From assembly GCF_030269905.1 (NCBI RefSeq), contig NZ_BSVC01000002.1, positions 583,481-647,480 of the forward strand: DNA of 64,000 nt, written 5' to 3'. Both the position numbers and the translations under genes were made by a program. A model generated the notes under the pieces. That model searched no databases. It was not told the DNA's origin and was given only the letters and a program-made list of their open reading frames with translations. This document shows positions 8,409 to 17,314 of this stretch, piece by piece. Origin of the DNA: Pelosinus sp. IPA-1 (GTDB lineage Bacteria; Bacillota; Negativicutes; DSM-13327). The number at the start of each line of letters is the position of its first letter. The first letter of the stretch is position 1.

Positions 8409-10067
8409 ATGTTCTTAGGGCTTGATGTAGGTGGCACATTTACCGACGGGGTAGCAGTTTCGGCAGGAAAAATTATCAGTACAGTAAAAACCCCCACGAC
8501 TCATAATAATCTTCTAGAGTGTATCTTAAGAGCAATTGATAAAGTAGTCCTAGATACCGGTAATAAAAATTTTGAAAGAATCGCATTATCCACTACGATT
8601 GTTACCAATGCCTTAGTTGAAGACAAGATTGATAAGGTTGGCTTATGCATTATGCCAGGCCCAGGAATGAATATAAAAGATGCCCTGCCCAAAGAACCCT
8701 ATATTGTATCGGGCTATATTGATCACCGTGGCCATGAGGTTGCTCGGCCGACAGAGGAAGAAGTGATGTCAGCTTGTCGTCATTTTTCGTCATGCGATAT
8801 TTTTGCTATTTCCGGGAAATTTGCCGTGCGTAATCCTAGTTATGAATCGATGATTGCTGATTGGATTAGGAAAAAGGTCAAACCAAGTCATATCAGTTTA
8901 GGGGCAAGGGTATCAGGATCTCTTAATTTCTTGCGGCGAACAAACTCAGCATATTACAATGGGGCGGTATGGCGTCATTTTAATCAATTCGCTACGGCGG
9001 TGGAAGATGCTTTATTATCGAGGGGAATCTTTGGCCCTGTATATGTATTAAAAGCAGATGGTGGAACCTTACCTTTGGCAGTTGCTCGCGAATTTCCAGT
9101 AGAAGCTATTTTTACTGGTCCAGCAGCGAGTGTACTAGGTATTATGTCCCTACATCCGACGAGAAGTCCTGCTGTCTCACTTGATATTGGAGGTACTACT
9201 ACAGATATTGCATTGTGGCAGAAAGGCACACCAATTTTTGCTGAGCAGGGAGCTAAGGTTGCTGGCTATGCAACATCAGTTCGTGGGTTTCGCCTTAAAT
9301 CCATAGGAATCGGTGGCGATAGTTTTGTGCGGTGGGAAAAGAATGCTTTAAAGGTTGGTCCCATGCGTTATGGTCCTGCCATGGCTGTCGGCGGGTCTAA
9401 ACCAACGATAACCGATGCGATGATTGCTAGTGGATTGATTGAGTTTGGTGATAAAGAATTGGCGTTAAATGCTATGAAGGAGTTGGCCTTAGAAGGGCAA
9501 ACACCGTATGAAGTAGCAAATATGGCATTGGATGAGGCTGTTACTTGCATATACCAGGCTGTGATGTCCTTATTGGCTGAACAGGAGGCTGAGCCTGTAT
9601 ATCGCGTTGAAGATATTGTGCAGGGCAGGAGAATAAATATCGAACAAATTCTTGGTGTTGGAGGTGGAGCCACAGGGCTTATACCTTTAGTTGCTAAGAA
9701 GATGGGGCTAAGTTACCAGCTTCCAGATCATGGTATGGTAGCCAATGCGATTGGTGCAGCGGTAGCTAGGCCTACATTAGATCTTACGTTAAGAGCAGAT
9801 ACGGTAAAGGGATTTTATACCGTTGCCGAACTGGGGATAAAAAATAGACTGCCAAAGTCTAGATTTTCCTTAGAAGATGCATCCTTATTAGCTGAACAGC
9901 ATTTGGCAGAATTAGCCAAGGTTACCGGAATTTTTCTTGGTGAGACAGAATTAATACAGGCAGAAGAATTTAATGTAATTCGTGGTTTTAATACAGTGGG
10001 GAAGATTATAACCTGCCGGTTACAAGTTAAGCCTGGTGTATTATTGCCTAGTAAGGAGGTGTTCTAA
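8409..10067 (+). CDS. Hydantoinase/oxoprolinase (HyuA-like) family protein
   Basis: A 552-residue protein of the ATP-dependent hydantoinase/5-oxoprolinase A family. The N-terminal phosphate loop is LGLDVGGTFTDGV. The central actin-like ATPase signature is SLDIGGTTTDIALW (about residue 257), preceded by the GPAAS stretch (about 238). GVGGGATGL follows near residue 417. The length is shorter than the roughly 680 residues of classical N-methylhydantoinase A subunits, and no B-subunit gene follows. The family opens cyclic amides or carboxylates ketones using ATP. It overlaps the next gene, an HDAC-like amidohydrolase, by one base (TAATG), implying a joint role. The substrate is unknown. Confidence 0.8.
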   Translation: MFLGLDVGGTFTDGVAVSAGKIISTVKTPTTHNNLLECILRAIDKVVLDTGNKNFERIALSTTIVTNALVEDKIDKVGLCIMPGPGMNIKDALPKEPYIVSGYIDHRGHEVARPTEEEVMSACRHFSSCDIFAISGKFAVRNPSYESMIADWIRKKVKPSHISLGARVSGSLNFLRRTNSAYYNGAVWRHFNQFATAVEDALLSRGIFGPVYVLKADGGTLPLAVAREFPVEAIFTGPAASVLGIMSLHPTRSPAVSLDIGGTTTDIALWQKGTPIFAEQGAKVAGYATSVRGFRLKSIGIGGDSFVRWEKNALKVGPMRYGPAMAVGGSKPTITDAMIASGLIEFGDKELALNAMKELALEGQTPYEVANMALDEAVTCIYQAVMSLLAEQEAEPVYRVEDIVQGRRINIEQILGVGGGATGLIPLVAKKMGLSYQLPDHGMVANAIGAAVARPTLDLTLRADTVKGFYTVAELGIKNRLPKSRFSLEDASLLAEQHLAELAKVTGIFLGETELIQAEEFNVIRGFNTVGKIITCRLQVKPGVLLPSKEVF

Positions 10068-11383
10068 TGGCTAGCCAAAAGTTAGGATTAGTTTTTTTCC
10101 CTGCTTTTGATTGGGCTATTAGTCCAGCTCACCCTGAGCGCGAAGAACGGTTGTTATATACTAGGGACCAAATTGTAGAAGAGGGTTTGCTCGACATGCC
10201 CTGTATAAGAGAATATAAACCCCAAATAGCGCAGTATAAAGATTTGGAGCGAGTACATATTGGTGTTCCAGATTTATCGTCACTTATTACCGATGCTCAT
10301 CTTGTTTCTGCGGGCGGGGCTATTGCCGCTGCAGATGCAGTAATGAGGCGCGAAGTGGATAGAGCATTTGCTCTAGTGCGCCCGCCAGGACATCATGCTA
10401 TGCGTGTGGTCCATGGTACGAGAGGGTTTTGTACAATTAATATTGAGGCAATTATGGTGGAGTATTTACGGAAAAATTATGGCATTGGTAAGGTTGCTAT
10501 TGTAGATACTGATGTACATCATGGAGATGGCACCCAAGATGTTTTTTATCATGATCCTAATACCTTGTTCATTTCCTTTCATCAAGATGGACGTACACTG
10601 TATCCGGGAACTGGTTTTACTAATGAAATGGGTAGTCCCAATGCAATTGGTACGACTTTAAATATTCCCCTGCCGCCTGGAACTACAGATGCTGGCCTTC
10701 ACGAGGTACTGGATCATTTAATTTTGCCAGTCCTAAATGACTTTAAACCGGATATTATTATTAACTCGGCTGGGCAAGATAATCATTATAGTGATCCCTT
10801 AGCGAATATGGCAATTACGGCGCAAGGGTATGCTAGGCTTGCAGATAAATTAAAGGCAGATATTGCAGTATTAGAAGGGGGGTATTCGATTGAGAATGCT
10901 CTGCCTTACGTGAATGTAGGAATTATATTGGCGATGGCTAGAATGGACTATAGTAAAGTCATAGAGCCTGATATTGCTACTTGCCCCGTCCAATCTTCTG
11001 CTGTCACTCGCTCCATATCTGCTATAATAAAAGAACGACAAAATATGTGGGCAACAAAAGAAAAACTGCAACAAGAGGCAATTGCTAAGGCCGGTGACTT
11101 TTGGCAAAGAGGGCGTAATATCTATTATGATGATGCCGGCATAGACGAACGGCAAAAAGAAGTGGTACGTTTATGTCCTCACTGTTCTGGATATGTTACG
11201 ATAGAAACAGAGGCATATGGTATGTTTGGTTATAAATCTGCTTATATTGCTACTATCCCCAATCAGGCTTGTCCAACCTGTCAAAAGGCAGCTTATGATG
11301 CGGTATATAAGGCAAAAAAACAAGGAAAGCAGCAGTTATATTTTGTACAAAATAAGATGGAAGATAGGCTAGAAATATTGTAA
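10067..11383 (+). CDS. Histone-deacetylase-like (acetylpolyamine/acetoin-utilisation type) amidohydrolase with C-terminal zinc-ribbon-like tail
   Basis: 438 residues. The HDAC fold covers about residues 1-315 and shows the catalytic motifs: RPPGHHA (tandem His), DTDVHHGDGTQ (Zn-binding Asp and His) and NSAGQDNHYSDPL near the third metal ligand. Bacterial relatives deacetylate polyamines or other N-acetyl substrates. After this comes a tail of about 120 residues with two CPxC pairs (LCPHCSGYV and ACPTCQKAA), a likely zinc ribbon not found in standard members. It starts with AAGGAGGTGTTCTA before the ATG and is translationally coupled to the HyuA-like gene upstream. Activity on histones is not implied. 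Confidence 0.85.
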   Translation: MASQKLGLVFFPAFDWAISPAHPEREERLLYTRDQIVEEGLLDMPCIREYKPQIAQYKDLERVHIGVPDLSSLITDAHLVSAGGAIAAADAVMRREVDRAFALVRPPGHHAMRVVHGTRGFCTINIEAIMVEYLRKNYGIGKVAIVDTDVHHGDGTQDVFYHDPNTLFISFHQDGRTLYPGTGFTNEMGSPNAIGTTLNIPLPPGTTDAGLHEVLDHLILPVLNDFKPDIIINSAGQDNHYSDPLANMAITAQGYARLADKLKADIAVLEGGYSIENALPYVNVGIILAMARMDYSKVIEPDIATCPVQSSAVTRSISAIIKERQNMWATKEKLQQEAIAKAGDFWQRGRNIYYDDAGIDERQKEVVRLCPHCSGYVTIETEAYGMFGYKSAYIATIPNQACPTCQKAAYDAVYKAKKQGKQQLYFVQNKMEDRLEIL

Positions 11384-11413
11384 GCGTCAAATTTGAGGAG
11401 GAATAAAAAAACA

Positions 11414-12157
11414 ATGAATCGATTGGATGGACGAGAAGCTGGTGCTATGCGCCCAGTAAAGATCACTCGCAATTATTTAAAATATCCTGAAGGATCAGTG
11501 CTAATTGAAGTTGGTAATACTAAAGTGATATGCGCTGCTACTATCGAAGATAAAGTGCCCCATTTTATGAAAGGCACCGGGGAAGGCTGGATTACTGCTG
11601 AATATTCCTTGTTACCACGCTCTACACAAGTTCGTAACGTTCGTGAATCGGCTAGAGGAAAAGTGACAGGTCGAACTCATGAAATACAACGACTAATTGG
11701 TAGGGCTCTTCGGAGTGTAGTTGATTTAAAAGCGCTAGGTGAAAAGACGATTTGGATTGACTGCGATGTAATACAGGCTGATGGAGGTACAAGAACGGCG
11801 GCGATAACAGGTTCTTTCGTTGCCATGGTCGATGCAATAAATAGCGTTTATACGAATAATGAAAAACCTTTTGCGGTAAAAGAATTCTTGGCTGCTGTGA
11901 GTATTGGTGTGGTAAAAGACACAGTGATTGCGGATCTATGTTATGAGGAAGATTCGGCAGCCATGGTAGATATGAATGTTGTAATGACTGGGAGTGGACA
12001 GTTTGTAGAGGTGCAGGGTACAGGAGAGAAACGTCCCTATAGCCGTCAAGAGTTACAGCAAATGCTCGAGGTTGCTGAAAAGGCGGTTGAACAGCTAATT
12101 GATTATCAAAAAGATATATTAGGGCCCTTGTCATGGAAGGTAGGACGTGAGCCATGA
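11414..12157 (+). CDS. rph: Ribonuclease PH
   Basis: Phosphorolytic 3'-5' exoribonuclease that trims tRNA 3' ends. The 247-residue length from ATG 11414 is typical. AGGAGG lies at 11396-11401 and the protein begins [19 protein letters not shown], as usual; the in-frame ATG at 11393 lies before the ribosome site. Family segments include [24 protein letters not shown] and [18 protein letters not shown]. It overlaps rdgB by four bases (ATGA), the common rph-rdgB-yfcE order of Firmicutes. Confidence 0.96.
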   Translation: MNRLDGREAGAMRPVKITRNYLKYPEGSVLIEVGNTKVICAATIEDKVPHFMKGTGEGWITAEYSLLPRSTQVRNVRESARGKVTGRTHEIQRLIGRALRSVVDLKALGEKTIWIDCDVIQADGGTRTAAITGSFVAMVDAINSVYTNNEKPFAVKEFLAAVSIGVVKDTVIADLCYEEDSAAMVDMNVVMTGSGQFVEVQGTGEKRPYSRQELQQMLEVAEKAVEQLIDYQKDILGPLSWKVGREP

Positions 12158-12750
12158 AGGAAATAGTGGTGGCAACGACCAATAAAGGCAAAATAGCTGA
12201 GATTGAATTGGCGTTGGCCAAGTTACCAGTCAAAATAGTAGCACTAAGTGATTTTAAGGGTATACCTGAAGCAGTGGAAACTGGTGATAGTTTTGTTGCA
12301 AATGCTAAGCTGAAAGCAGAGCATTACGCTTTTTATACTAAAAAAGCTTGTTTGGCCGATGATTCTGGATTAGAAGTAGATGCCTTAGATGGAGCGCCAG
12401 GTATTTACTCCGCACGTTATGCTGGAGAAGACGCAGATGATGCGATGAATAATCAAAAATTACTAGCAGAATTAGCAGGTGTTCCAAGCAATAAGCGGAG
12501 TGCTAGGTTTCGCTGTGTTTTGGCTTTTGCAGATACAGATGGAATGATTATCACTGTTGATGGCAGTAAAGAAGGGGTTATTGGTCAAGAGATGCGGGGG
12601 GCAGAGGGCTTTGGTTATGATCCATTGTTTTTCATGCCTGAAATGGGAAAAACAATGGCGGAATGTTCAAAAACTGAAAAAAATAAGATTAGCCATCGAG
12701 GAGAGGCTTTAAAAGGTATGGCTAGTAGACTAGAGGAGTATTTAAAATGA
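12154..12750 (+). CDS. rdgB: XTP/dITP diphosphatase (RdgB/HAM1)
   Basis: Removes non-canonical purine nucleoside triphosphates. 198 residues with the family signatures [14 protein letters not shown] at the N-terminus, [24 protein letters not shown] in the middle, and [12 protein letters not shown] then SHRGEALK near the end. The start overlaps rph and the end overlaps the phosphodiesterase gene by four bases, so the three are one operon. Confidence 0.96.
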   Translation: MKEIVVATTNKGKIAEIELALAKLPVKIVALSDFKGIPEAVETGDSFVANAKLKAEHYAFYTKKACLADDSGLEVDALDGAPGIYSARYAGEDADDAMNNQKLLAELAGVPSNKRSARFRCVLAFADTDGMIITVDGSKEGVIGQEMRGAEGFGYDPLFFMPEMGKTMAECSKTEKNKISHRGEALKGMASRLEEYLK

Positions 12751-13226
12751 GAATAGGGGTCATCAGTGATACCCATGGTGACCGAGCATCGATCAAACAA
12801 GCGGTTAAGGTAGTTCCGAATGCCGATATGTGGTTACATGCTGGTGATTATAGTCAGGATGCAGCATATTTAGCTAGTCTAGTAGATGTTCCTGTATATG
12901 CTGCAAAAGGAAATTGTGATGGGCAGACTTCCGCAAAAATCGATGAGTTTGTAGAAGCTGCAGGTAAGAAAATTTGGATTACCCATGGACATCGTTATAG
13001 TGTCAAACAAGGTGCGGGTGATTTAATAGAATGGGGTAGACAGTATGAGGTGGACATTATTATCTATGGACATACTCATATACCAGATCAGCTTTGGTGT
13101 GAAGGTTTACTAATTTTTAACCCAGGTAGTGCCGCTGAGCCACGTGTAGGTTCTGGGACTTGTGGTGTTATAGAAATTACTAATGAGGGTAAAATAAGGG
13201 AACAAATTATTGAAATTGAGTTATAA
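12747..13226 (+). CDS. YfcE/MJ0936-type metallophosphoesterase
   Basis: A 159-residue calcineurin-like phosphodiesterase. Metal-binding motifs are in order: ISDTHGD (Asp-x-His), LHAGDYS (GD), AKGNCDG (GNC in place of GNH), THGHRYS and YGHTHIPD (GHTH). The natural substrate of the family is unsettled; small phosphodiesters are cleaved in vitro by relatives. Third gene of the rph operon, followed at once by a strong terminator. Confidence 0.92.
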   Translation: MRIGVISDTHGDRASIKQAVKVVPNADMWLHAGDYSQDAAYLASLVDVPVYAAKGNCDGQTSAKIDEFVEAAGKKIWITHGHRYSVKQGAGDLIEWGRQYEVDIIIYGHTHIPDQLWCEGLLIFNPGSAAEPRVGSGTCGVIEITNEGKIREQIIEIEL

Positions 13227-13253
13227 AAAAAAGCGCCTTACGGCGCTTTTTTT
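13225..13253. terminator. Bidirectional terminator between convergent genes
   Basis: A run of A, the stem AGCGCC-ttac-GGCGCT, then a run of T. It serves the rph operon on the plus strand and the symporter on the minus strand. Confidence 0.92.
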
Positions 13254-13270
13254 AAAGAACTGTTTTATTT

Positions 13271-14524
13271 TTATTCGTCATAATTTTTTGCATAAGCTAC
13301 TTTGAGAACTTCATCAGGTAATTCATTTTCCCAGCGAGCTACAACAACTGCAGCTACACAGTTACCAATTAAGTTACAAGCTGTACGAGCCATATCAAGA
13401 ATACGGTCAACACCAAGGATAATACCAATACCTTCTACTGGTAGACCAAAGGCTGCGGCTGTTCCAGCAATAACAATGAGGGATGCACCAGGTACTGCTG
13501 CAATACCTTTTGTTGACATCATAAGAGTGACTAACATAACTAGCTGAGTAGACATTGGGAAATCAATATTATATACTTGGGCAATAAAGATAACTGCCAA
13601 CGCACTATATAATGTAGAGCCATCTAAATTAAAAGTATATCCTGTAGGTAATACGAAAGTAACGATATGTTTAGGAACACCAAACTGTTCTAGTTTTTCC
13701 ATAGCAATCGGTAACGCTGCTTCACTAGATGCAGTAGAGAAGGCAATCAAGATTGGTTCTTTAATTGCTCTTAACAGCTGGAAGAAATTCATCCGAATGA
13801 TAAGAGAAGCACACGCTAACAGTAGAACAATAAACAATACTAAAGCGAAATATAAAGATCCGATGAGTTTAGCTAGAGGAATCAGCATACCTAAACCAAA
13901 TTTACCAACTGTAAATGCGATTAAGGCAAATACGCCAAGAGGAGCTAACTTCATTACATACCAAGTAAATTTAAACATAATTTCAGCTACGCTGATCGCA
14001 AGATCAACTACTGGTTTGCCTTTTGCTCCCATGTGAGCTGCCGCTACGCCAAAGAAAGTAGAGAATAAGATGATTTGGAGCATATCACCGCGACCCATTG
14101 CATCAACAATATTAGTTGGAACAATGTTAACGAACATGTCCACCATACTAATAGTTTTCTTGGCTGCTGCTGCAGCGCTGCTAACATCAGTACCAGTAGC
14201 AAGAGCAACACCAACACCCGGATGGAAAGTATTTGCAACAAACATACCAACAAATAATGCCAGTGTAGTTGCTACTTCAAACCAGATAATCGCTTTTGCA
14301 CCTAAACGGCCCAGTTTTTTAAAGTCACCAGTACCTGCGATACCCATGATTAAAGAACTGAAGATTAGAGGTACAACAATCATCTTGATCATACGGATGA
14401 ATGCGTCACCAACTGGTTTTAATGCTTGGCCATAGGTAGGGAAAACATAACCGAAAACAATACCTAGAATAAGAGCGATAAAAATTTGAGTTGTAAGACC
14501 TATACCCTTTTTACCTTTTTCCAT
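13271..14524 (-). CDS. gltP: Dicarboxylate/amino acid:cation symporter (DAACS family)
   Basis: A 417-residue transporter of the GltP/DctA family, importing glutamate/aspartate or C4-dicarboxylates with H+ or Na+. Family landmarks include AFSTASSEAALPIAMEKL (re-entrant hairpin 1), PTGYTFNLDGSTLYSAL (substrate/Na+ site) and MMSTKGIAAVPGASLIV (hairpin 2). Several hydrophobic helices cover the N-terminal half. An AAAGGGGG ribosome site precedes the ATG on the minus strand. It is divergent from the adjacent two-component system, which may control it. An amino acid role is favoured by the nearby asparaginase and glutamate fermentation genes. Confidence 0.92.
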   Translation of the reverse strand: MEKGKKGIGLTTQIFIALILGIVFGYVFPTYGQALKPVGDAFIRMIKMIVVPLIFSSLIMGIAGTGDFKKLGRLGAKAIIWFEVATTLALFVGMFVANTFHPGVGVALATGTDVSSAAAAAKKTISMVDMFVNIVPTNIVDAMGRGDMLQIILFSTFFGVAAAHMGAKGKPVVDLAISVAEIMFKFTWYVMKLAPLGVFALIAFTVGKFGLGMLIPLAKLIGSLYFALVLFIVLLLACASLIIRMNFFQLLRAIKEPILIAFSTASSEAALPIAMEKLEQFGVPKHIVTFVLPTGYTFNLDGSTLYSALAVIFIAQVYNIDFPMSTQLVMLVTLMMSTKGIAAVPGASLIVIAGTAAAFGLPVEGIGIILGVDRILDMARTACNLIGNCVAAVVVARWENELPDEVLKVAYAKNYDE

Positions 14525-14694
14525 AAAGCAATCCCCCTTTTTATTTGATATCTTGTTACTAAGGATAATATATCGATCAAGGCATTGCCTTGGTCAATGT
14601 CTTTTGCATCCAGTTTGGGATTGTTGCAATATTAACTGTTTTCAGTATAATATAGAGACTATTAGTAAACTACAGCAAACAACAAAAAGTTATT

Positions 14695-14732
14695 ATGCAA
14701 TTCTGAATTATTATCATGCAATTCAGAATTAT
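14695..14732. promoter_or_regulatory. Tandem operator-like direct repeat
   Basis: ATGCAATTCTGAATTAT (14695-14711) and ATGCAATTCAGAATTAT (14716-14732) differ at one base and are offset by 21 bp, two helical turns. Each contains an AATTC-GAATT dyad. They lie in the 295-base gap between the symporter and the kinase, where both divergent promoters must be, and resemble the site before the response regulator at 16217. The site may bind that regulator. Confidence 0.5.
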
Positions 14733-14819
14733 AGAGAAATAGTATGCATTGAAGTAGGGGATCTACTCTTAGTTGTCGAAATAATAAAGAACAGGGACTG
14801 GAAAAGGAGATTGTTCAAA

Positions 14820-16166
14820 TTGGTTTCTTTCTTAGAAAAAGTGAATAAAATCAGTAATTTTGTCAAAGAAGTTTGGCAAAAAAAGAAACCCTTATTAAGC
14901 ACCGTGTTGCTTGTAACCCTAACTAGCATAGTATATATTTATCCTTTTGGTAGTTACTTTCGCTTTACCTTAGCTATTGTATTATTGACAACCTTCTTAT
15001 TATTCTTTGAACAATTACCCATCGTTTCTGGCACAGTAATAACAGGATTGGTAATTTTAATTTTTCGGACAACGATTGACTTTTTATCGGGTGCCAGTGG
15101 CTACGCAGGTGCTCTTTTGACGAATTTGCCTGCTTTGGCATATTATCTTTCCTTTGGCTCCTTGTTTTATCTATTATCCGTTCGCGATCGTACCGATAAT
15201 ATACTGGAATTGATTCTGCTTTTAAGTATGACTGATATTATCAGTAATGTTGTAGAGCTTCTCTTCCGCTCAGAGTTAATTCCTGCTAAATTTGCTCTGA
15301 TTCTACCTAGTATTATAGTAGTAGCGGTTGTAAGAGCGATTTTAGCTATTATTGGTTACTATGTGTTAAAGCAATATCAATCGTTTATATTAGCTAATGA
15401 GCAAGCAGAACGCTACATTGAACAGACTCTTATGGTAGCCAAATTGAAGAGTGAATTATTTTATCTTGAGAAATCATCCCAAGACATTGAAGATGTTATG
15501 GAAAAAGCCTATTTACTTTATACACAATTGAATTCTCAGAAGCAAGAAATCCATCAAGCCCAGCCATTATTAGCTGAGCAAGCTTTAGGTGTTGCAAGAG
15601 AAATTCATGAGGTGAAAAAAGATTATTACCGTGTTAAGACAGGAATTGAAAACATTCTTAAGACAACAAGTAAGGCACAAGAGATAAAGTTGTCTGATAT
15701 TTTGTATATTATTGAACAAAATACGATACGCTACCTTAATGTCATAAATAAAAAAATAAGTGTGACTTATGAACAAACGGAAGATTTTGTTACTGACAGG
15801 CATTATACTTTAGTTTCTATATTGGACAACCTGCTTATCAACTCCATTGAGGCATGTGGTGACAATGGGATGATAAGAGTGATGGAAACCACATCAAAGG
15901 ATGAGGTGTTTTTTTGCGTAGAAGATAACGGCACCGGTATTGATAAGGAAGAATTTGATTTGATTTTTAATCCAGGCTATTCCACCAAATTTTCACCACG
16001 GACTGGTAAAATATCAACTGGGCTTGGTTTAGCTCATGTGAAAGATTATATTGAATTATTCGGTGGTACTATTCGGGTAGAATCCAATCCGGGTATATGC
16101 ACTAGGTTTCTTATTGCCCTTCCCCGCTCTAGCATAATAGTAGCGGGAAATGACATGAAAAAATAG
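14820..16166 (+). CDS. Sensor histidine kinase, GlnK(YcbA)-like
   Basis: A 448-residue membrane sensor kinase. About six hydrophobic segments (residues 25-190, e.g. TVLLVTLTSIVYIYPFG) are followed by a linker with AREIHEVKKDYYRV, a probable phospho-accepting His in a Spo0B-like helix. A GHKL ATPase domain comes next, with N box DNLLINSIEACGDNG, G1 VEDNGTGID and G2 GLGLAHVKDYI. TTG 14820 is chosen with AAAAGGAGA about 9 bases upstream. The open frame extends back to 14553, but that stretch lacks coding character and contains the operator repeats. The downstream regulator has a YcbB-type output, so the pair resembles the glutamine-responsive GlnK-GlnL system of Bacillus. Confidence 0.85.
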   Translation: MVSFLEKVNKISNFVKEVWQKKKPLLSTVLLVTLTSIVYIYPFGSYFRFTLAIVLLTTFLLFFEQLPIVSGTVITGLVILIFRTTIDFLSGASGYAGALLTNLPALAYYLSFGSLFYLLSVRDRTDNILELILLLSMTDIISNVVELLFRSELIPAKFALILPSIIVVAVVRAILAIIGYYVLKQYQSFILANEQAERYIEQTLMVAKLKSELFYLEKSSQDIEDVMEKAYLLYTQLNSQKQEIHQAQPLLAEQALGVAREIHEVKKDYYRVKTGIENILKTTSKAQEIKLSDILYIIEQNTIRYLNVINKKISVTYEQTEDFVTDRHYTLVSILDNLLINSIEACGDNGMIRVMETTSKDEVFFCVEDNGTGIDKEEFDLIFNPGYSTKFSPRTGKISTGLGLAHVKDYIELFGGTIRVESNPGICTRFLIALPRSSIIVAGNDMKK

Positions 16167-16184
16167 AAAATTTAATGATTCATT

Positions 16185-16237
16185 CCAATTCATAGTATTA
16201 GCTACTATTGAAACAACAATTCGGAATTTTGAATTGG
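16185..16237. promoter_or_regulatory. Operator-like dyads before the response regulator
   Basis: CCAATTC (16185-16191) and GAATTGG (16231-16237) are inverted copies. CAATTC at 16217-16222 also pairs with GAATTG at 16231-16236 across 8 bases. The core at 16217 (CAATTCGGAATT) matches the repeats at 14695 and 14716. This suggests autoregulation. Confidence 0.45.
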
Positions 16238-16268
16238 TATTTTTTATTTAGAAAGTAGGTGCGTAACA

Positions 16269-17126
16269 ATGTCCTTACGTTTTGTAATTGTGGATGATGA
16301 TGCTGGTATCTGTAGGATACTTCAACGAATTATTAAACAAAATGAACTAGGAGTCGTAATTGAGGAGTGCAATGATGGACTAAAAGGGGAAAAAGTGATA
16401 AAAGAATGTCAGCCTGACATTGCACTAGTTGATTTACTGCTGCCAGGACAAGATGGCGTAAAATTAATTGAAAAAGTGACAGCAGCTGGTACGAACACTT
16501 CTTTTATTATGGTTTCAGAGGCTACTAGTGAACAGTTAATTACCCAGGCTTACGAAGCTGGGATTGAGTTTTTTATACATAAACCAATTAATGTCATTGA
16601 AACTGTTTCTGTTATTAATAAAGTGCGAGAGCATCGAAAGTTAAAGCAACTCATGTCTTTAATGCAAGAGACCATTTCACAGTTTTCCCATGCTCGACCA
16701 GTGGATGAGGGAGCTAAAAATACACAAAAGAGCCGTATTTACAAAGTGTTCTCGGATTTGGGAATCATTGGGGAGGCGGGAGTAAAGGATATTTACCGGA
16801 TGGTACAGTTACTTACGAAGCAAGGGACAGAAAGCAAGTCTTATCAGTTGATTGATATTTATCAGGAGATGGCAGAAGAACTAGAACAAGATGCAAAGTC
16901 TATTGAACAACGTGTCCGCCGTACCACAATGAAAGGCCTACACAACCTTGCCAATGTAGGTATTGATGATTACTATAATGAAACATTTCAATCCCATAGT
17001 TCTTCCTTATTTGACTTCAAAGAGGTAAGGCAAGAAATGAATTTTATTCAAGGAAAAAGTCAATATCGTGGCAAAATCAACGTAAAGAAGTTTATTGAAG
17101 GTTTATTGTTTCTCGCTGAACATTAA
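16269..17126 (+). CDS. Response regulator with YcbB/GlnL-type output domain
   Basis: 285 residues. The N-terminal receiver (1-120) has the acidic pair VDDDAG and the phospho-acceptor in ALVDLLLPGQDG, with a conserved Lys in FIHKPINV. The C-terminal 150 residues (from SRIYKVFSDLGIIGEAGVKD to RRTTMKGLHNLANVGIDDYY) match the YcbB output domain of Bacillus GlnL, a DNA-binding module of glutamine-utilisation control. GAAAGTAGGTGCGTAACA precedes the ATG. Neighbouring targets by position are the symporter, the kinase itself and the exported asparaginase downstream. Confidence 0.88.
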   Translation: MSLRFVIVDDDAGICRILQRIIKQNELGVVIEECNDGLKGEKVIKECQPDIALVDLLLPGQDGVKLIEKVTAAGTNTSFIMVSEATSEQLITQAYEAGIEFFIHKPINVIETVSVINKVREHRKLKQLMSLMQETISQFSHARPVDEGAKNTQKSRIYKVFSDLGIIGEAGVKDIYRMVQLLTKQGTESKSYQLIDIYQEMAEELEQDAKSIEQRVRRTTMKGLHNLANVGIDDYYNETFQSHSSSLFDFKEVRQEMNFIQGKSQYRGKINVKKFIEGLLFLAEH

Positions 17127-17131
17127 AGCTC

Positions 17132-17180
17132 GATCCTGACTACAGCCTGAGTGTAAGTAGTTAGGATCATTGTTTTTTTT
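17132..17180 (+). terminator. Terminator after the response regulator
   Basis: GATCCTGACTAC (17132-17143) pairs with GTAGTTAGGATC (17157-17168) with one mismatch, followed by ATTG and a run of ten T. Confidence 0.88.
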
Positions 17181-17272
17181 TTATATATATTTATTTGAAA
17201 ATTTTAAATTTTTATAAAAATGTCTACTTAGGTTGGAAGGATTTACAAAAGTACTGAAGAAATAGTATTTAA

Positions 17273-17287
17273 TTGTCAAATTGACGA
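17273..17287. promoter_or_regulatory. Imperfect palindrome before the asparaginase gene
   Basis: TTGTCAAATTGACGA reads nearly the same on both strands (one mismatched pair) and lies 28 bases before the ATG, where a repressor or activator could act. No matching site was seen elsewhere. Confidence 0.3.
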
Positions 17288-17314
17288 TTAAAAAATTTTA
17301 TGAGGAGTGGTATT

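Noticed and set aside
11652..12233. 193-codon minus-strand open frame across rph
   Set aside because: Mirror frame of the strongly conserved rph gene; no ribosome site and no protein-like composition.
14553..14819. N-terminal extension of the GlnK-like kinase
   Set aside because: The open frame continues upstream of 14820, but it has no ribosome site, spans the operator repeats and the divergent promoter region, and reads as low-quality protein.
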